A stretch of 64,000 nucleotides of DNA from Chara braunii (Eukaryota > Streptophyta > Charophyceae > Charales > Characeae), in NCBI GenBank assembly GCA_003427395.1, contig BFEA01000012.1, positions 4,263,979-4,327,978 on the forward strand, in the 5' to 3' direction. Below the pieces are notes generated by a model. The model was given only the letters and a program-made list of their open reading frames with translations. It ran no database searches and was not told the origin of the DNA. The translations under genes were made by a program, and so were the position numbers. Shown in pieces: positions 1-9,622 of the stretch (within the stretch, counting starts at the first letter, position 1; each line of letters opens with the position of its first letter).

Positions 1-124
1 CTCCTCTTCCTCCTCCTCCTCCTCCTCCTTTCGCCGTTTTCTTCTTCTCTCCTCCTCCCCCTCCTTTAGTCGTCTTCTTCCTCTCTCCTCGTCCTGACCT
101 TCCTGGCGCTCCTGCCCTTCTTCC
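1..124. repeat. Pyrimidine-rich low-complexity tract
   Basis: Almost pure C/T sequence built on CTC and CTT triplets at the window edge. It may be the end of a longer purine/pyrimidine tract cut by the window. No gene is supported here. The ORFs that cross it are compositional. Confidence 0.7.
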
Positions 125-717
125 TCAGCCTCCTCCGCTTTTCCCTCCTGCAGTGACACAGCTTCCACCTCCGACGGACCGTACGCGCCAACGCGGACCG
201 TAGTTTGCCGACAGCGAGGTGTCCTGGCTACCCGCGCTGGCGCCCGTACAACTGCCCGCGCAGCACCTGGCGCTCTTTTTTCCCGTGCAGCGCCTGGGGC
301 TCCGCCGGGCTCCTTCCGGCGAACTGGATCGCCGCGAACAGCCCCGCTCCGTCTTGCCCGAGTCCTCCGGCGCTCGGCCGAGAGGGCATCCTCGCACGAG
401 TGCATTGGAAGTGTAGGAACGCAAAATCGACCAGATTCGGTCAAAAAGTGTCCATTTGTGAGTGTTCTGCCTGGTCGTGTTCTCTCCAGTGTCGCTCTGC
501 TCGTCAGTGCGATTTTGTTTATTCCATTCAGGCGGCCGTGCTAAATTCGGTCCCGCGTCCGCTCGGGCGATCAGATCTAGCGACCGAAGCTACGCCGCGA
601 ACGCGGGAAGAAGTCACACGAGGGCGACATGCACAAAAGACAAAAATCATGGCCGTGTATCTTTTCCATAGACGGAAGATTCGCTCTCGTTTTGCACATT
701 TCGAGAGTCCTGGAGCG
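125..717. other. Unassigned GC-rich sequence
   Basis: Ordinary GC-rich sequence with several overlapping short ORFs on both strands, none with a recognisable domain or clear coding bias. I see no RNA gene here. It runs directly into a U6-like fragment. Confidence 0.4.
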
Positions 718-800
718 AGGGCCTTCGGGACATCCGTTAAAAGTGGAACGATACAGAGAAGATGAGAGTAGTGGAGCGAGGCCCACGTTGGAGCCGTAAA
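718..800 (+). ncRNA. U6 snRNA-like sequence (probable pseudogene)
   Basis: U6 snRNA is the catalytic core RNA of the spliceosome. From about 718 the sequence follows the universal U6 5' half: CTTCGGGACATCC, then a run matching the invariant GGAACGATACAGAGAAGAT (748-767 region). This includes an intact ACAGAGA box at 753-759, which pairs with the 5' splice site. After that it departs from U6: the AGC catalytic triad is not preserved (gag instead), and the ISL and 3' oligo-T cannot be recognised. There is no upstream USE/TATA pair typical of plant U6 genes. It is most likely a retroposed or captured U6 5' fragment. A second, independently decayed U6 relic lies near 47.05 kb. Confidence 0.75.
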
Positions 801-1113
801 CAAAATCCGACGAGGCAAGGCCATGGGCAGTGGACTCAAGTCGCACAAATGGCCGAGTGTATTCAACTGCGCAAACCCGCAGCCAACATGTCAACGCAAA
901 CACACGTGCGAGGCACATTTAGGCGAGTTGGTGCGTCCGAGCACACCGATCAATCACAATCAAATGCATCATCAGCTCGGGGGGGGGGGGGGGGGAAAGC
1001 CACATCATGCTGGGCCGAGACGAGGCGGGACCTCCTGACAAAATCCGACGGTAAAGGCCGACGCGCCACAGTGTCGCGCCGCTGCAGGCTGAGTTTGTTC
1101 CCGCCCGGGGGCT

Positions 1114-1225
1114 AGGTCCCACTTACACGAATTAAGCGATATATTGACCGTAGATAGCGAAGATCAACGGCCACAATCTCTTAATCCGTGCAAGTGGGAC
1201 CTTGCCCCGGGGGTCCGAGTCCCAC
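1114..1225. repeat. Nested/alternative inverted repeats
   Basis: Arms 1114-1136 and 1180-1202 are complementary over 23 nt with two mismatched positions, enclosing about 43 nt. The right arm also contains GTGGGAC (1194-1200), which pairs perfectly with GTCCCAC at 1219-1225. The middle segment can therefore pair upstream or downstream, but not both. This could be the end of an inverted-repeat element or an alternating RNA structure. No protein gene is adjacent. Confidence 0.6.
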
Positions 1226-1545
1226 TACATGGTGTTTTTCATTTCTGGCCATGGATCTGGGACCTAGCCCCAGGGGCGGAGTTCAGGTGCGTGGAGGCAA
1301 GCATCAGCCGGAAGGGGTCAAGCGGTCTGACCTCCAGGTGGCTCTGGCCCCTGCTGGTACTTGACTTACCCCAAGGGTGAGGACACTCACCCCATACATT
1401 GTCCGCAGCCAGGAGGCTGCCATTTACCTGGTTGCGTTTTGTTTGCCATTTCGGGTATGTCAGCCCCCTTTTGAGGGGTATAGATACGTCCATGGGAAGG
1501 GTGGGGTCGGTGTCATGACAAGTGACAAGGACCGGTTGTGATGCC
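1226..1545. other. Unassigned sequence with GGGACCTNGCCCC motif repeat
   Basis: The motif GGGACCT-N-GCCCC occurs at about 1196-1208 and again at about 1259-1272, so part of this stretch is a short local duplication. No coding domain or RNA gene was recognised. Confidence 0.35.
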
Positions 1546-1748
1546 CAACCTCACGCACGGCGCGACTTCCTGATCGGAGTGTGAGTGGGCCTGGAAGTGC
1601 GAAAAGGGGGTGTGCCAAGGATTTTAGGAAAGTGGGGGTGGAGTCTCAGGTCGGAACTGATATCTCTTGTGGCAAGTTTCAGGGATAGGAATGCAAGAGG
1701 ATAGGCGTGGGTCGAAGTCCGCTTCTATGCTTTTGAGCATGGGGCTAC
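1546..1748 (+). repeat. Dispersed repeat X, copy 1
   Basis: This stretch of about 200 bp is nearly identical to 14329-14531, and part of it recurs inverted at about 3970-4097. Landmarks are CAACCTCACG at the start, GCGCGACTTCCTGATCGG, and GGGGCTAC at the end. It abuts an LTR-like repeat beginning TGTGACGAAC at 1749. Copy 2 abuts the PBS-like site of the Ty3 element at 14.3 kb. It is probably terminal retroelement sequence. Confidence 0.75.
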
Positions 1749-3090
1749 TGTGACGAACCACTTTCTATAACGCGCGAGTTTCTGCGTGGTTGCAACGAGG
1801 GGTCCTAAGCTGAGAAGATTGGGCCAATTACGGGAAATCGGGATCGGTGGAAAATTGCATCAGTACCCTTGCTTCTTCGTCTTTTTCATCGCTTCTTCGG
1901 GGCTGGGTGTGTCCTGGGACGGCCGGTGGATTGATTGGTCGGATGGTTGTTCGACGCGATGCCACGCGAGCGCGCGCGATTAGTATCGACGTCGTTTCTT
2001 TTGGTTCGGTTTTCAATCTTTTGAGCACGGACATCGCGCGGGAAATTGCTTCGTTCTTTTTTTTAATTTTCTTTTGAAACCTTTTTGAATTTTTGGCGAG
2101 CCCCGATGGCTCTCGGAATTTCAAACTTTCCTTCTGGAATTTGTGCCTTTTGCTTTTTCGCATTAGATAGGAATTCAGGAATTTCGTAATTAGGATTTTT
2201 TCAGCCGCGCGGCGCTTTTTGTTCACGCGCTTCTTCATGCGGCTGCAACGGTACTCTGATTAGTGGGCGCCCTTAATTGTATGTGTAACTGTAATTTTGG
2301 GCGGGCGCCATTGTAACTGTATCTCTCTTCTTGCACTTCATCTCTCCCGCCCTTCCTCTCTTTCCTTTTACTGAAATTTTGTAAATCGTGGCTTGCATGC
2401 TCGGATCGATGCGTGGAGAAGGGTTACGTCCCCCACGCCGCGGCCGATCATGCAGAACGTTGGCGTTCCCTCTCTAATCCTCACTCTAAGTCATGGTAAT
2501 TCCGTGTTCTTCACGCATGCATTCACGCTATAAATTTCGGTTGCGCGATTAGTCAGCTCTCTTAACCAGTTGTTGGAAGCTCGGGGTTGCGCGATCAGGA
2601 AGGGTCCGCACACGAGCGAAGTAAGAGGTGAGTAGAGTAGGAGTTGGGCGACCCGACGGGCTGGTGCCGAACGCGCGGGATTGACGTGGGCCACGACGAA
2701 CTGTGGGCACGGGCGAATCCGACGGGTGCGGGAGGACTAAGCAGGGTGACAACTTCGTGGGTGGGTGCGTGACGACGGACTGTCCGCATCGAAGAGAGAG
2801 AGAGAGAGGAGGAGAGAGTTGAGATCGATGGACGTGGATTTGCTGTTTCTTTGTCTCTTCCCCCTCTTCATCTATGTACATACATTTTGATTACGGCTCC
2901 GTGCGGTTTGCCTGTTCTTATTTTCGTTTCGGCTTTTTGAGATTTGGGCTTCGGTTTTTGCTCACACTTGTTTTTGCTATGGCATTATGCGTATGATTAT
3001 CGAATGTATGGATGTAGGAATGTGTGGATGTGTGGACGTTATGCCTCTCTATATATCTTTTTGTTGAGAATCCCTGTCCTTGCCTTTTGT
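1749..3090 (+). mobile_element. LTR-like repeat, copy 1 (plus)
   Basis: Begins TGTGACGAAC and is the inverted counterpart of about 4890-6207. Shared landmarks in the same order are: the TGTNACGAAC start; CGCGCGANTTTCTGCG; a GTGTAACTGTAATTTT motif with a GCGGGC neighbour; a TATAAAT box (2529-2535); a TCTCTCTTAACC-like leader; a GACGAACTGTGGGCACGGGCG-type GC-rich block; a GA microsatellite (about 2788-2810); and an ATGGATG-rich end. A TATA box about 780 bp in, followed by a transcribed-looking leader, fits an LTR with U3 and R regions. The right boundary is approximate. Confidence 0.6.
2529..2535 (+). promoter_or_regulatory. TATA box of LTR-like repeat copy 1
   Basis: TATAAAT at the same relative place as TATAAAT on the minus strand of the inverted copy (5513-5519). 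Both are followed by a GCGATTA block and a CT-rich leader. Conservation between copies supports it as the LTR core promoter. Confidence 0.5.
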
Positions 3091-3969
3091 TTGTGTCAAA
3101 TCTTTGCCCACACCTGATGCAGCTGTAGATGGGATAGGAATATGGCCCCGATAGCGATTTTGTCCTCGTTTTTGCTTATCTCACGATGAGGGTTGTGATA
3201 TGGTTGCATCTGACATAATCCGAAGCAATTAAACGAACCGAGGTCTGGCTCGGCGAGACGCCGCGCGAGAATACGTGTAAACGCGATCTGAGTCGCGCCC
3301 TTACACGTATTCCCGTGCGACGACTCGCTCCCCCAGAAAGGAGTCACGGGGAAACCATCATCCCGTACGAGCACGCTGAGGCGCCACTGAATCAGCCTGT
3401 CCTGCACGTGCTTGTACGAGGTGACGAAAACCCGACCCGCGCTATCCCACCGACGATGATACCATGACGTGATCTTGGAACTCAAACTCGTCCTACGACC
3501 TGGACTATTTCACCCCTATAATAAACGAGCTCATAAGGACACGATACCCCTGTCACACGGAGAATCGGCTATGTCCGCGGGAATTCCACTGTGCTACCAC
3601 TAGCGACCCTCGGTGCTCCGATTTCCCTTCCCCTGACCACACATACTACTTCACCCACCCAGGATTCGTTGAGATCACCACCAGTTTCCCTCCTTTCCGC
3701 CTCCTTCTCCCGTATCATCAACTCAGTGTCGTTCCGAGGCCGGCCATAGCCCCCTATTGGCCCAATACGTTTTGCGTGAACTGCTGACGCAACGGCGCGC
3801 AGAACACTCTGGAATTTCGGAGGCCCAACCCAGGTACGAGGCGGCCTGCGCCGCGTGGCGGCCCCCGACGGCCTAACTTTTCAGGACCACCTCCACCACG
3901 GAGGAATTTTCCCATAACCCGTCGCCCACAGTGTCCCAGCCCCATCGGACCATGAGTCTCTTGCGCACG
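3091..3969. other. Unassigned spacer between repeats
   Basis: GC-moderate sequence with a 129-residue minus ORF (3096-3485) that has no recognisable domain and is not repeated elsewhere in the window. I see no RNA gene. It may be internal sequence of the element whose LTR-like repeats flank it. Confidence 0.3.
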
Positions 3970-4097
3970 CTTGCCTGATTGCATTCATACCCTTAAGACT
4001 CCCCCACTTTTCCCAAAAATCCTTGGCACACCCCTTTTCGCACTTCCAGGCCCATACCCCACTCCAATCAGGAAGTCGCGCTAGGGGTGAGGTTGGG
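3970..4097 (-). repeat. Dispersed repeat X, copy 3 (inverted, partial)
   Basis: Reverse-complement match to the start of repeat X (CCAACCTCAC, GCGCGACTTCCTGAT, then the tract reading GGCACACC on the plus strand). It is joined directly to repeat Y, whose orientation relative to X is opposite to that at 14.3-14.85 kb. One junction is therefore a rearrangement. Confidence 0.65.
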
Positions 4098-4104
4098 CGT
4101 CACA

Positions 4105-4434
4105 CTACCGCCTCTGGTGATTCCCTCGTTTGGGTCGGACTGGTATTTGGTGCGCCGTCGGAACGCTATGGCTATTGCGATATCCAATTATTTGTTGGCG
4201 TCGTACGTTACTGGTCTCAGAATCCAACGCGGCCGGCCTTAGCCAAAGGTTGTGCGCCCATCGTTCTTCCTCCGAGCGGGTTCGCCAGATGAAGCCGGAG
4301 GCTCGGTACTCGCGGTCTTGCAAGCACTCCGAGCACGAGGGTTGGGGCCAATACGGAGCGATTGTGCGCCAGGGGATGATGGTCAGGAATGGAAGGGCAG
4401 TATGTGGTGGTAGGGAGGGAAGTCGGTTTCCAGA
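4105..4434 (+). repeat. Dispersed repeat Y, copy 1
   Basis: About 330 bp highly similar to 14528-14850, from CTACCGCCTCTG to GGGAGGGAAGTCGG. Short ORFs in it (4130-4438 plus, 4105-4467 minus) also appear in copy 2 but show no domain. Copy 1 continues past GTCGG with unique sequence, while copy 2 is interrupted there by a CR element. This gives a likely insertion point. Confidence 0.75.
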
Positions 4435-4889
4435 ATAATTATTCCCAGTTCCGCGACAAGGTGGCACGTGTACGAGCTGGGGAATTCAGGGTGTTGGGGA
4501 ATGCGCTCTCGAGCTCGGTCGATATCCCACTTGCAGATACGTTTGTTACCCACCGGGTATGGAAAGTCAGGAAGTTTTCCCCTTGGTCGTGCAGACAAAC
4601 ACACGTTCTCCCAATACTCTCGAAATTCCTGATCTCTCAGACACTGGAGATCAGTAATACGAAAAGGGAGTTCGATATTCATGTTGTGGGGTGAGGCGGA
4701 AACTCAGTCATTCGAAAAGTTGGACGGAGTACTGGCTCTGCAGACACGCGTGTAGGCCACATTCTTCCAGTCAGGCTTACACGTGCGCGCACAAGGCCTG
4801 CCCTTCGGTCCGATGGACAAAGACCAATGACCCGCGTCTCGTACACGCTGACCCGTTAATCGAAGGTGGATAGTCCTAGCGTGACACAG
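4435..4889. other. Unassigned sequence
   Basis: No domain-bearing ORF, tRNA or tandem repeat recognised. The short ORFs overlap on both strands. Confidence 0.3.
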
Positions 4890-6207
4890 ACATCTGATCA
4901 TCTACCATGCCTATTTAATTCAGACAGAAAAATACCCATCATCCATGCGTCCATTTTCATGCATACATAAACAAAAAGAAGGTGACAATCGTTCATGCAT
5001 CCAAATTGTACAAAATTCGATCGTAGGCGATTAACCAAGCCATGGAGCCCAATCCATATAGAGGGAGGAGCAAGGTGAGAGAAGCAATCATACATCAATC
5101 ATTAGAGACAAACGAAAAAAAGATCCCAGATGTCGATCGAGGGATGCAAAGACGTCTTGCGCCAAATAGCAAAATTACTCAGAAGAATAGAAGAAGACAA
5201 CGCTACAATACACCTTTTTTTTTTTTTTTTTTTTTTTTTTCTCTCTCTCTCTCTCTCTTCAGAATATCTCGATGCAGGCAGTTCGTCGCCTCGCACCCAC
5301 ACAGAGTTGTCACCCCGCTTAGTCTGAGCATGCACGACAGGTTCGCCCGTGCGCCACAGTCCGTCGTGACCCCATGCCAACCCCGCATACCTAGCACCAG
5401 CTCGTCGGATCGCCAACTCTCTACTCACCTTCCAAATCTCGTTCATTAGTCGATCCTCTCAACCGCGCTAACTCCCAGGAGTCTTAGAGAGACAGTTAAT
5501 CGCACTTGCGAGATTTATAGCATGCATGCTAGCGCGATATACCCGGGGTTGTGGCTAAGTGGCAAAAGAAGGAGAAGGAAATGCCTACGTCTGCATGGTC
5601 AGGCTGCGGCGTGGGGGACGTAGCCTCACTTCGCACATCGATCCAATCATGCAAGCATTCCGGCCAATTAGGACAGAGGAAGAAGTACAGGAGCACATGG
5701 GCACCACAAAAGATATCAAGAACAGGAGGATTACAGTTGCAATTATGCCCGCCAAAACAAAAATTACAGTTACACACAAGGATAAAGGCGCGGACAAGTC
5801 AGAACACAGATCCTGGCGCAGCAAGGCCTGCGTCGTGCAACAAAAATTGAGACGCGCCTAAATTCCTAATCTAAATCCTCATTGCAAAAAGAAATTCCGA
5901 ACGCAGAAATTTCCGAGAGCTCACGGACGCTCGACCTCAGTTTAAAAATTCAAAAATATTTTCCCGCACGACGATCGCGTCAAAATTCCAATTTCCCACA
6001 GCAGAACAAGAAAGAAGCTATGACAACGGTTATCTTTCACGCTCACTAAGGCGCGACCAACTGCCAATCGTCACAAGATTTTCCCGGCCTCGATTTAAAA
6101 AAACAAGAAAGCAAGGGCGCCCATGTAATCCCACGGGCCCTCCCGACTCAACCCCCGAAGTGGCCTTCCGCAGAAAATCGCGCGGTTTTAGAAAACAGTT
6201 CGTGACA
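4890..6207 (-). mobile_element. LTR-like repeat, copy 2 (minus); candidate 3' LTR of the Ty3 element
   Basis: Inverted relative to 1749-3090 with the same ordered landmarks. On the minus strand it starts TGTCACGAAC at 6207 and has TATAAAT at 5519-5513. It contains a T-run followed by a CT microsatellite (5215-5259). It lies 3' of the minus-strand Ty3 pol and ORF3 region in the same orientation, so it could be that element's 3' LTR. No matching LTR is seen upstream of gag at 14.3 kb, so the pairing is inference. Confidence 0.55.
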
Positions 6208-6840
6208 TATGTGACGCCGAGGGGGTTCCAATCTTGAGCAAGCTCTTGCTTGCTCTCCCAATCCTCCATCGATCTTGCGAGAAAGCACCAGGAGCCGACA
6301 CGTGCCTCTTACCGTGAGATGAGAGTGTGAAAGTCATCCAGGTGACACTGCGGACTCTGATCCTAGAGATTGTCGAGGAAGGGTAGCCTTATGACAGGTG
6401 GGGGAGGAGGAGGATGAACTTGCGGGAGGGGTGGCAGAAAGCGGTGGAGTTGTCGATCTCCAGCGGGGAGTCACGTATAGTGGACGATGCGATGAACGAG
6501 AGGGAAACGATGATCTTGATGAGGGAGCAAGGTGAGGTAATCAAGATAGAGGGTACAGAGGGTGAGGGGAATCGCAACACGCAAATTCTCATGCTCTTCA
6601 CATGCAGGGATGGTACCCGCGATTATGTAATAAACCTCTATATTATTATATTCCTGCCATGTTCCAGTAAAGAGAAGGATGTGAAGGGGAAAGGAAATTA
6701 CGAGAGAGCGAGTGGCGGCGTGCGGGAAAACAGTGGAGATGAGGCGGGTAGAGTAGAGTTGGTGGAAGAGGGAAGGCGGAAAAGGATGCTAGTTAGAAGG
6801 GAACGGAGGGTGGCCCGCAAGCTGATGGAGGGTGAGGTAA
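6208..6840. other. Region between ORF3 and LTR-like repeat, with internal duplication
   Basis: Purine-rich on the plus strand. A segment near 6530-6560 (GGTGAGGTAATCAAG) recurs at 6831-6846, indicating an internal duplication. A 148-residue plus ORF (6414-6860) is charged and low-complexity, without a known domain. More likely this is the decayed C-terminal end or 3' untranslated part of the minus-strand Ty3 element. Confidence 0.4.
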
Positions 6841-7308
6841 TCAAGGGGACAGCGGGATAATGACCGAGGACGAAACCCGAGCGCTTGCATCTCCACGTAA
6901 GCGAACGGTGGGCCGTGGTGGTGGAAAGGATTGAGCCGATGTTGGACTTCTTCTACGGCGTCTGCTTCCGGATCCCTCCGCGGTGGTGACGCCATTTCCT
7001 CCGGAATCCTCCTGCGGTGGCTCTGGATTGCGAGCCGGATCGCCTTGTAGTAGCCTCGCCCCGGGTTCGTCCGACTCTTGCACCGGACGCTTTCCTTCCG
7101 CCTTTTTTCGCCTCCTCTGAGTTGCGGCTTCGTCTTCCTCCTCAGTCCTTCCGCTGGAGCTATATGATCCACCCGAGTCACTTCCTTTCAGCTCGTCCTC
7201 CTCAGACTCGTGGTAATCGGGGTCGTCAGATCCCGATCCCAAGTTTTCTTCTTCTTCTTCTTCTTCTTCGTTCCCCTCCTCTCTCTCTCTCTTCCTCCTT
7301 CTCGTCAA
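6841..7308 (-). pseudogene. Acidic/basic tail of the extra retroelement ORF
   Basis: Low-complexity charged reading frame: poly-Glu near its start, Asp/Ser/Glu-rich middle, Arg-rich patches. It overlaps the end of another minus-strand frame (7226-7459) that carries a short globular-looking N part and then the same Glu/Arg-rich stretch in another frame. The simplest reading is the disordered C-terminal region of the protein encoded upstream at 8492-7411, broken by frameshifts in purine-rich DNA. No domain recognised. Function unknown. Confidence 0.4.
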
Positions 7309-7459
7309 CCTCTTCTTCTACTTCCACCTTTCGAGTTATCGGATCCCACAAGGTGAGATCGATCACATCAATGACCAGATAGTGGTCCGAGGAAGGGTAG
7401 TAGGAGTTGTCTAGGTCGAGCTCCGTAAACGTGGACCACAAGAAATGCGGTACCAACAT
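7226..7459 (-). pseudogene. Linker fragment of the extra retroelement ORF
   Basis: A 77-residue minus-strand frame running from a hydrophobic/aromatic start through a segment reading HYLVIDVIDLTLWDPITRKV into an acidic then Arg-rich tail. It follows the 7411-7890 frame with a frame change near 7450, so the two are probably one decayed gene. No family recognised. Confidence 0.35.
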
Positions 7460-7890
7460 ACGGGTGAGTGTCGCCAGTCAGAATATGAAATGATATATAG
7501 AGGGAGATCGTCCTGGAGCTGCTCCATGAATACCATAACTTCATTCGTGATTGGCTCCAGGTGGCCGTCCCTCACCTTTCCAAACAGAATCCCCAACAAC
7601 TCTCCTTCCATGTCCGTTCTCCACGCCTGTATTATCAACAGTTCCACGTCATCATCGGGGACTTCGTCCTCCTCGTCCTTATCGGCTGGCTCCGCCCAAT
7701 GGAAGATCACTTCGAGAAGGTAGAAGTTTAGCATAACATACACGTTCCACCACTCCGCCCACTTGTCGACGTCAAGGATCGACACGTCCAGTTGCCTGAT
7801 CCGAAAAGAGAGAGGGACGTCCGTAGCGAACTGCCAGAACATAGGAAGATCAGAGGGAACCCCGAAAGTCAAGAGGCAATGCCGGTTCAT
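7411..7890 (-). pseudogene. Extra ORF in env position, middle part (unknown function)
   Basis: A 159-residue frame with globular composition, rich in Trp and Leu, containing an acidic linker (DKDEEDEVPDDDVELL). It starts within an ATGA overlap with the end of the 7887-8492 frame, in another phase. It lies 3' of integrase in a minus-strand Ty3/gypsy element, where some elements carry an env-like or acquired gene. I see no signal peptide, no transmembrane segment and no Cys pattern of an envelope protein, so an envelope role is not supported. Either two coupled ORFs or one frameshifted ORF is possible. Confidence 0.45.
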
Positions 7891-8492
7891 TGAGGCGACG
7901 CAAAGGGAAGAAGCTCCGGGATGATGACCTCCGGCGTAGAGAGAGAGAGTCTAAGATGGCTGAGGTTGATGTCGTTGGTGGAGTCGATCCGATCACCTAG
8001 CCGACCTAACAGTTGGACCAACGCATCCGTGAGGTCCCGTGCCCAGAGTCGCAGTTGTCGGAGGGCGTATGGATGAGCGGATGGATGCAACTCGGTAACG
8101 TCGCCGGTGAAGGTGACAATCAGTGTCACGTGGCTGACGCCTGGTGGAGACAGTCGCAGAAAAGCCGACACCTCAGCCAACCCCCGCGTTCGATCGCTGG
8201 TCAGTGCAAATCGAAATTCCATTGTCGTGTGGATGGCCGCTGTACTGAAGAAAGTCGTGAAACGGAGCAGATCGGGACTCAATTGTGGTGGCTGCGCCTG
8301 CCGGATCGACGAAATATGCCCCCCAAGTCTCGTTAGATGCTCGCTAATGACCTGATCGGTGGAAAGCTCATGGCAATGGGCGAGAAGGTAGAGACGAAGG
8401 CAGAGAGGAAGGGGAATCAGAGTAGTCGAGTTCGAGGACGACGTAGATGAAGGGGAAGAAGGAGAAGGAGGTAAGGGACGGAGAAAGGACAC
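7887..8492 (-). pseudogene. Extra ORF in env position, N-terminal part (unknown function)
   Basis: A 201-residue open frame, one of the longest in the window. It begins with a Pro/Ser-rich segment overlapping the integrase tail in another frame. It then becomes a globular Leu/Thr-rich sequence with regular beta-like stretches (VSHVTLIVTFTGDVTELH) and a helical C-terminal third. Its length and sustained composition argue it was coding recently. I do not recognise the family. It is not RT, RNase H, integrase, chromodomain or a typical envelope. Confidence 0.5.
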
Positions 8493-8730
8493 GTGTCGAA
8501 TGATCGGTCGAGCCGATCAGCTTCCTGAGACCTCCGCACACCGTGTTCACCCCGGTAGGACCGAGTTCGGCTAAGCGAAATCGTTCGAAGAATCGTGGCG
8601 CTAACTTGCCCTGGCGAGCACATTTCTTTACCTGCACTATGTCCCCTAATTTATACTGGGGCCGAGGCCCAGCGTTCCCATTTCGGGCCTCATAACTTCG
8701 GACCTGTCGTCCGTGGGCCATTTCGGTCAT
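8368..8730 (-). pseudogene. Integrase C-terminal region, Ty3/gypsy
   Basis: The N-terminal half reads like the small beta-barrel after the integrase core: a basic stretch with GPRPQYKLGDIVQVKK, then RFFERFRLAELGPTGV, the usual fluid pattern of 'G-D-V-(hydrophobic)-V' followed by a 'GP' turn. This part binds DNA non-specifically. The latter part is Ser/Leu/Pro-rich and overlaps the start of the extra ORF in another frame. No chromodomain is evident. Confidence 0.65.
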
Positions 8731-8862
8731 ATGCTGTCTTTTTTCGGGTTAACCGGGGGAGGGATCTTTCCATTAACTCTAAGTGGCGCTGAGCCTTGTC
8801 TTTGATCGTTGCTCTCATGGCTCACCGCACAAGGATCGTCTCGTCATTCAAGCTTGATAGAG

Positions 8863-9084
8863 CTACGCAGACCAGACTATTGGTCCGTAGATGCAGGCTA
8901 GACTATTGGTCCGTAGTTGAAAAGGGGTCAGACCGGTGGACTCATGGGGTGTCCCTCGGTGGATAGCTAGGATGTGATCTACGATATCGGGCCAAGGCCT
9001 TGTATCACTAACTGCGATATTTTGCCCTAAGGCTGTCTTAATTACCCGGTTCGCATTTTCTACCAGTCCATTCGATTGAGACAT
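8863..9084 (-). pseudogene. Integrase catalytic core, third segment (Glu motif)
   Basis: Carries SQSNGLVENANRVIKTAL, matching the conserved 'G.vE..nr.lk..L' helix that supplies the catalytic Glu of the DDE triad, followed by the W-x-D-x-V-x-x-x-L-A-x-(H/N) motif and TGLTPFQL. It is separated by a frame change from the segment holding the two Asp residues. Its end duplicates a short stretch (TTGGTCCGTAG at about 8880 and 8907), another sign of decay. Confidence 0.8.
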
Positions 9085-9141
9085 ATGGGGGGTCGTACTG
9101 TGAATGGAGACGCCATGTACGACTAGGCTCCTTAAGACTTC

Positions 9142-9381
9142 TCATCGGAATTCTGCCCCGTTGTCCGTTAGGATTTCCTCGGTCTCTTGATCCATTCCGA
9201 GGAAACGATTGACATACCTCACAATTTCCGCCGTCTGTCGCATTTTGTACGGGTAGGCATGGATCCATTTCGAGAAATCATCCATGAATACCAGGAGAAC
9301 CGAATATTCGCAGTTATTCGGTCCAAGGGGCACGACAATATCTAAGGGGCACGACAATATCTGTCGTGTCCATGCCAACAC
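9142..9381 (-). pseudogene. Integrase catalytic core, first and second Asp motifs
   Basis: Contains VFMDDFSKWIHAYP (first catalytic Asp) and ILTDNGAEF (second catalytic Asp). The spacing to the Glu motif in the next fragment fits the retroviral/Ty3 DD35E arrangement. The core catalyses strand transfer of the cDNA into the host genome. Its join to the upstream zinc-binding part is broken by an exact 19-bp tandem duplication (9325-9343 and 9344-9362). Confidence 0.85.
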
Positions 9382-9622
9382 TTTGGAACGACCGCTCGAC
9401 TACATTAGGCACTATCGACCTAGACGGTTGAATCGGCGCCTTGTGTGCTGCGCAGACCGGACAATTTTTAACGATGAATTTAACATCATCCTGGATGTTA
9501 GACCAATACCACTCATTTTTGTCAATTACGGCCTCCGTGATCCTGACAGCAAAGTGAGTGGCAGTTTCTTCGTGGACCGATTTAACCCAGTCGTATTTCA
9601 TGAACGGATGAGGTACCGACAT
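9314..9622 (-). pseudogene. Integrase N-terminal H2C2 zinc-binding segment
   Basis: Pattern H-x5-H (HEETATH) followed about 30 residues later by C-x2-C (NCPVCAAHK) is the integrase zinc-binding H2C2 module, with the usual aromatic WY-W segment between. It precedes the catalytic core in element order. The frame ends shortly after DTTDIVVPL because of the 19-bp duplication. Confidence 0.8.
9325..9362. repeat. Exact 19-bp tandem duplication inside integrase
   Basis: Two adjacent identical 19-mers (9325-9343, 9344-9362) containing GGGGCACGACAATATC. 19 is not a multiple of three, so the duplication shifts the integrase frame between its zinc-binding and catalytic parts. Both frames translate the shared stretch as DIVVPL before diverging. 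Confidence 0.95.

Noticed and set aside
7411-8492. Envelope gene of an errantivirus-like element
   Set aside because: No signal peptide, membrane segment or cleavage motif is visible, so only the position fits.
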